Positions 60,216-64,000 of a DNA stretch of 64,000 bases are shown here, in pieces. The DNA lies in contig JAWRVZ010000087.1 of assembly GCA_037043235.1 (NCBI GenBank), positions 1,914,501 to 1,978,500 on the forward strand. Reading direction: 5' to 3'. Positions within the stretch are counted from its first letter, which is position 1; every line of letters starts with the position of its first letter. Origin of the DNA: Rhodeus uyekii (taxonomy: Eukaryota > Chordata > Actinopteri > Cypriniformes > Acheilognathidae). A model generated the notes under the pieces. The model saw nothing but the letters and a program-made list of their open reading frames with translations, had not been told where the DNA came from and ran no database searches. The translations under genes and the position numbers were made by a program.

Positions 60216-60600
60216 ACGTCTCAGGTTACGTACGTAACCATAGTTCCCTAAGAGGGAACGAGACACTGCGTCGAGACGCGATTGGGAACCTTTCAGTTTA
60301 TATGTCCTTGAAGCACAATCAAACTCAGGTGCGGGAGTGTACGTCGCCGTGATGACGTCATCACGTCATGACCCGGGAGTATAAAGGCACGTCGCGACCC
60401 GGAAGCGGGTTAGCTTGACCAGTGTCTGAACAGGCCGGCATGCCTAGGAGCTGAGGCTGCAAGACGCAGTGTCTCATTCCCTCTTAGGGAACTATGGTTA
60501 CGTACGTAACCTGAGACGTTCCCTGTCAAGGGAACTCGCACTGCGTCGAGACGCGATTGGGAACGAGGAATACCCACGCCGCCTCAGCGTACGGGGTATG
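60216..60600. repeat. Terminal repeat of the DIRS-type element with inverted 57-bp arms
   Basis: The arms 60216-60272 and 60463-60519 are inverse complements with one mismatch; each contains the palindrome GTTACGTACGTAAC. A direct repeat ctgcgtcgagacgcgattgg occurs just inside each arm (about 60266 and 60541). Between the arms lie TGACGTCA (60353-60360) and a TATA-like tataaagg (60380-60387) oriented rightward, into the element. Confidence 0.75.
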
Positions 60601-60619
60601 CCAAGCGAAACGTAGCTCA

Positions 60620-62611
60620 CTACGATAACGCCAATGATCCCAAGGCGGGGTTTAGGTCTAACTGGTAGAACCTAATAAAGGTATGCGGTGAGGACCAGCC
60701 AGCCGCATCACAAATGTCCGCGAGGGAAGCCCCTGCGAAAAAGGTTTTCGAGGCAGCCATGCTCCGAGTAGAATGAGCTCGGACAGACAGTGGACACTGC
60801 TGTCTTGCCAGCTCATAAGCTAGAGAAATAGACTCTGAAATCCATCTGCTCATAGTAGGCTTAGAAGCAGGGGAGCCTCTGGGGGCCCCAAAACAGACAA
60901 AGATTTGGTCTGACCTACGCCACGTGGCAGTTCTGTGGACGTAGGCGTCCAGTGCTCGCACTGGACAAACCTTGTTCTTTAACTCCTGGTCATGATCAAC
61001 AAATGGAGGAGGACAGAGAGCCTGTAGTACTATGTGGCGCATAGGACTAGAAAGCACTTTAGGTACATAACCCGGCCTGGGATAGAGGAAAACTTTTGCC
61101 AAGCCGGGCGCAAACTCTAAACATGAAGGGGCCACAGAGAGGGCCTGCATGTCACCAATCCTCTTGAGGGAAGAAATGGCGAGAAGAAAGAGTGTTTTAA
61201 GAGTAAGGTGCTTATCTGAAATCTCGTCCAGCGGTTCGAAAGGAGCCTGGGACAAGGCCTGGAGCACCAGGGACAGATCCCAAGGAGGCACCCTTGAACG
61301 TACTACAGGCCTCAGCCTCTGAGTGCCACGTAGGAAACGAACTATGAGGGGGTCCCTGCCCAAAGAGGCACCACTCAAAGGTACGTGGTAAGCAGCTATG
61401 GCAGCCACGTAAACCTTTAGTGTGGAGGGGGACAGCCCTGCTGCGAACCTTTCTTGCAGGAACTCCAGCACGGTGCCAACCTGGCAGGTAACTGGGTTCA
61501 GCTGCTTTCCGCAACACCAAGAAGTGAAAATTTTCCACTTCTGAGCATACAGTTTCCTCGTGGACGGGGCTCTGGAGTGGAGAATGGTCTCTACAACCTC
61601 GGCTGAGAGACCAGACTCTATGAGCTGGGCCCCCTCAGGGGCCAGACCCATAGTTTCCACAGTTCTGGGTGAGGATGGAAAATCCTCCCCTGAGCCTGGG
61701 ACAGGAGGTCCCTCCTGACCGGAATCTCCCACGGAGTGCCGTCTAGGAGGGACACCAGGTCCAAAAACCACACCCTGCCCGGCCAGCGCGGGGCAACTAG
61801 AGTGAGACGGACCTTCTCCCGGCGAACCTTCTCCAGAACCCCTGGGAGCAGAGCTACGGGGGGAAAGGCATACAGGGGTAGATTTGGCCACCCTTGCCTC
61901 ATGGCGTCCAGGCCGAGAGGCGCTGGAAGATAAAGGGAGAACCAGAGTGGGCAGTGAGTCGTCTCTCGAGACGCAAACAGATCCACTTGAGCCTGGCCGA
62001 ATCTCTCCCAAATCTGCTCCACCACCTGAGTGTGGAGTCGCCATTCCCCGGGCCTCGGCCCCTGTCTCGACAGGAAGTCTGCCCCCAGGTTCTGGGCCCC
62101 CGGGATATATATTGCTCGAAGAGAGAGCAGTTCCCTCTGGGCCCAGAGGAGGATCCTGATCGCCAACTTGGAAAGTCGACGAGACCGGAGACCTCCCTGG
62201 TGATTTATGTAGGAGACCACTGACGTATTGTCGGTTCGGACTACTACATGATGGCCTCTGAGGTCGGGGAGAAACGCCCGTAGCGCCATCCAGACAGCCA
62301 TCATCTCCAAGGCGTTGATATGCCAGGAGAGGAGGTGCCCGTCCCATAGACCCCTGGCCGAGCGGTCCCTCAGGACCGCCCCCCAGCCCGCGCGGGACGC
62401 ATCTGTCGACAGCATGACGCGGTGACAGATAGCTCCCAGTGCGAGCTTCTGGGAAATGAACCAGTTCTGCTTCCACGGATGCAAGGCTCGAAGGCAGCGC
62501 CTTGAAACCTCGATCAGACGGAAGGGGTTGCCCCTCGGGGAAAACCCTCTGGTCTTCAGCCACTACTGCAGGGAGCCACCACTGCAGGGAGCAGGCCGAG
62601 TGGGATAACAC
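60620..62611 (-). CDS. Tyrosine recombinase (DIRS-type) reading frame
   Basis: Would integrate the circular cDNA of the element. The frame is open across the whole interval, but only the C-terminal ~330 residues (from about 61640 leftward) are recombinase. This part begins with a SAM-like core-binding segment (SAEVVETILHSRAPSTRKLY), followed by the catalytic arginine in SSLKRIGDMQ, H-x-x-R in RAHSTRSMAAS, and the tyrosine in HTFIRFYQLD. The catalytic residues all appear present and there is no stop, so it may still be coding. The upstream part overlaps the RNase H frame and is probably not translated as such. Confidence 0.8.
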   Translation of the reverse strand: MLSHSACSLQWWLPAVVAEDQRVFPEGQPLPSDRGFKALPSSLASVEAELVHFPEARTGSYLSPRHAVDRCVPRGLGGGPEGPLGQGSMGRAPPLLAYQRLGDDGCLDGATGVSPRPQRPSCSSPNRQYVSGLLHKSPGRSPVSSTFQVGDQDPPLGPEGTALSSSNIYPGGPEPGGRLPVETGAEARGMATPHSGGGADLGEIRPGSSGSVCVSRDDSLPTLVLPLSSSASRPGRHEARVAKSTPVCLSPRSSAPRGSGEGSPGEGPSHSSCPALAGQGVVFGPGVPPRRHSVGDSGQEGPPVPGSGEDFPSSPRTVETMGLAPEGAQLIESGLSAEVVETILHSRAPSTRKLYAQKWKIFTSWCCGKQLNPVTCQVGTVLEFLQERFAAGLSPSTLKVYVAAIAAYHVPLSGASLGRDPLIVRFLRGTQRLRPVVRSRVPPWDLSLVLQALSQAPFEPLDEISDKHLTLKTLFLLAISSLKRIGDMQALSVAPSCLEFAPGLAKVFLYPRPGYVPKVLSSPMRHIVLQALCPPPFVDHDQELKNKVCPVRALDAYVHRTATWRRSDQIFVCFGAPRGSPASKPTMSRWISESISLAYELARQQCPLSVRAHSTRSMAASKTFFAGASLADICDAAGWSSPHTFIRFYQLDLNPALGSLALS
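61618..62557 (-). pseudogene. RNase H domain of the DIRS-type element, displaced frame
   Basis: This frame carries MLSTDASRAGWGAVL, NALEMMAVWMALRAF, VRTDNTSVVSYINHQGG and ADFLSRQGPRPGEW, a retroelement RNase H. In intact elements it continues from the reverse transcriptase; here a 16-bp duplication at 62558-62589 shifts it out of that frame. Confidence 0.8.
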
Positions 62612-63890
62612 TGGACGCTGCCGCCATGAGCCCCAGCACTCTCTGGAAGTGCTTGACAGTGAGCAGCTGGCCTAGCTTGATATCCTGGACTAAGGACAGA
62701 ACGGCGGCAATGCGCACGGGGGACAGCCGTGCAGACATTGACGCCGAGTCCCAAACAACGCCTAGGAAGGTTGTCCTCTGCACAGGAGAGAGGATACTCT
62801 TCTTGGCATTGAGTCTCAGCCCCAGCTCCTTCATATGCGCGAGGACGACATCTCGATGCCGAACCGCCAATTCTCGTGTCTGAGCCAAAATCAACCAATC
62901 GTCGATATAGTTCAATACACGGATACCAGTGGACCGCAGCGGGGCGAGCGCTGCGTCCATGCATTTGGTGAAGGTGCGAGGGGATAGCGCTAGGCCGAAC
63001 GGAAGTACTCGGTATTGGTAAGCCTTGCCCCCGAAGGCGAACCTGAGAAACTTCCGATGTTGAGAAAGGATGGAGATATGGAAATATGCGTCCTTGAGAT
63101 CTATCGTCACAAACCAATCCTCGGACTTGATTTGGGATACGATCTGTTTCAAAGTCAACATTCTGAACTTCAGACGCCTGACAGTCTTGTTCAACAGGCG
63201 AAGGTCTAGAATAGGACGCATACCTCCATCCTTCTTCGGAACTATGAAGTAGCGGCTGTAAAAGCCCGAATCTGTGGCTGAGAGAGGTACATACTCTATG
63301 GCCTCTTTCCTCAGCAATGATTCGACTTCTTGTTCCAAAACCCGAGCCTGCCCAGGGTCTACCTCTGTTCGAAGAACCCCCGCGAACTTGGGAGGGTTCG
63401 ACCGAAACTGGATAGTGTAACCCACATGAATAATGCGCAGGACCCACTGAGAAATACCTGGCAGACGTGCCCACGCCGCCAGGAACTCTACTAGGGGTAC
63501 CAGTCTCTCGAGACCAGCCTCTGTTCGGGTTTCCACTCCAGGCCGCTGGACCTGGAGTGGATGCTCTAGGACCCTCCTTAGAGGGGGCAATCTGCCCAGT
63601 GCACCCTGCCGGGGTGACAACTGGGATAGACCACCTGGTCCCTGATCGGACTGGCTCTCTCGAGAAACCAGATCCGCAGGGGCCTCTGCAGGGCGTTGGC
63701 ATGCTGGTAGACCAACGGGGGGCTCCCTGCGAGGCCTGACACCATGATTGTCAGGGCCTCTTACTTTTAGCCTTCTTGCCCTGCAGAAGACCCTCAGGTC
63801 GGTCCGCCGGCCAGAAGGCTGAGGCTGAGGTTGCTGACCCGAAGCCCTCCCCCTCTTTTTCTGGGGAGGCTGGCGAGTCGCAACGCTCAA
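62556..63890 (-). pseudogene. Reverse transcriptase of the DIRS-type element
   Basis: The RT domain runs from about residue 200: YFIVPKKDGGMRPILDLR, IDLKDAYFHISI, LPFGLALSPRTFTKCMD, the catalytic NYIDDWLI and FLGVVWDS. The frame ends at 62556, just after the local duplication, so the RNase H part is lost from it. The N-terminal Pro/Arg-rich region is poorly conserved and its true start is unknown. Confidence 0.85.
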
Positions 63891-64000
63891 CTTCTGCCCA
63901 GCGCGGTACGAGGAGGTACTGGGCTGAGGATGGAACGCTGCTTGCGAACCTTGAGGGCGGCGTGGAAGGATCTTTCTGAACGCCGCCTCTTGCTTAGCAG

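Larger units (their letters stand above)
60216..64000 (-). mobile_element. DIRS-type tyrosine-recombinase retrotransposon, 3' part (runs off the right edge)
   Basis: Minus-strand element with reverse transcriptase (YIDDW), RNase H (STDASRAGWG, RTDNTSV) and tyrosine recombinase (HSTR and RFY motifs) reading frames in the DIRS order, and no LTR or DDE integrase. The base composition (GC-rich, CpG-rich) differs sharply from the surrounding AT-rich DNA, which suggests a fairly recent insertion. The gag-like part and the other terminus lie beyond the window. Confidence 0.9.

Noticed and set aside
62563..63702. Second long minus-strand frame overlapping the reverse transcriptase
   Set aside because: GC-rich out-of-frame shadow; the conserved RT motifs are in the other frame.

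Overview
The window is vertebrate nuclear DNA, almost certainly from a teleost and probably a cypriniform-like fish. The genes have GT-AG introns and vertebrate-specific families. The repeats are typical of fish: Tc1-like, pogo/Tigger-like and hAT elements, a V-SINE-like element, a DIRS-type retrotransposon and long (AC)n/(TA)n tracts. The species cannot be named from the sequence alone.

Genes, left to right: the last three coding exons of crebbp (+, 114-3252); a complete 13-exon slx4 (+, 4993-16345); mcrip2 (-, 17300-20631); gde1 (-, 22120-33077); tmem186 (+, 34690-35337); and hmox2 (-, 36224-38783). All splice junctions were read by hand and keep frame. Predicted lengths are slx4 1690 aa, mcrip2 142 aa, gde1 328 aa, tmem186 about 215 aa and hmox2 305 aa. 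All six have human orthologues on 16p, so this is a conserved syntenic block. The genes are functionally unrelated: a transcriptional co-activator, a nuclease scaffold, a co-repressor-binding protein, a lipid phosphodiesterase, a complex I assembly factor and a heme-degrading enzyme.

Introns and spacers are full of mobile DNA. slx4 introns carry several TA-flanked pogo/Tigger-like elements, one of which keeps both ends of a transposase. mcrip2 intron 3, the mcrip2-gde1 side and the right-hand desert carry three copies of one Tc1-like family. gde1 intron 1 contains a striking array: three near-identical 1.11-kb hAT elements separated by two 1687-bp spacers of equal length. The pattern of 8-bp target-site duplications indicates that the middle element is a recombinant made by unequal crossing-over.

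From about 39 kb to 60.2 kb there is no convincing protein-coding gene. I see microsatellites, a minisatellite, a hAT element with an exact target duplication, Tc1 and pogo-like fragments, and one speculative exon. From 60.2 kb to the right edge lies the 3' part of a DIRS-type (tyrosine-recombinase) retrotransposon on the minus strand. It has reverse transcriptase, RNase H and tyrosine recombinase reading frames, with a 16-bp duplication that breaks the RT-RNase H frame and a terminal repeat carrying an inward-facing promoter-like sequence.

I did not find evidence for a wholly new biochemical system. The most unusual signal is the recombination footprint in gde1 intron 1.
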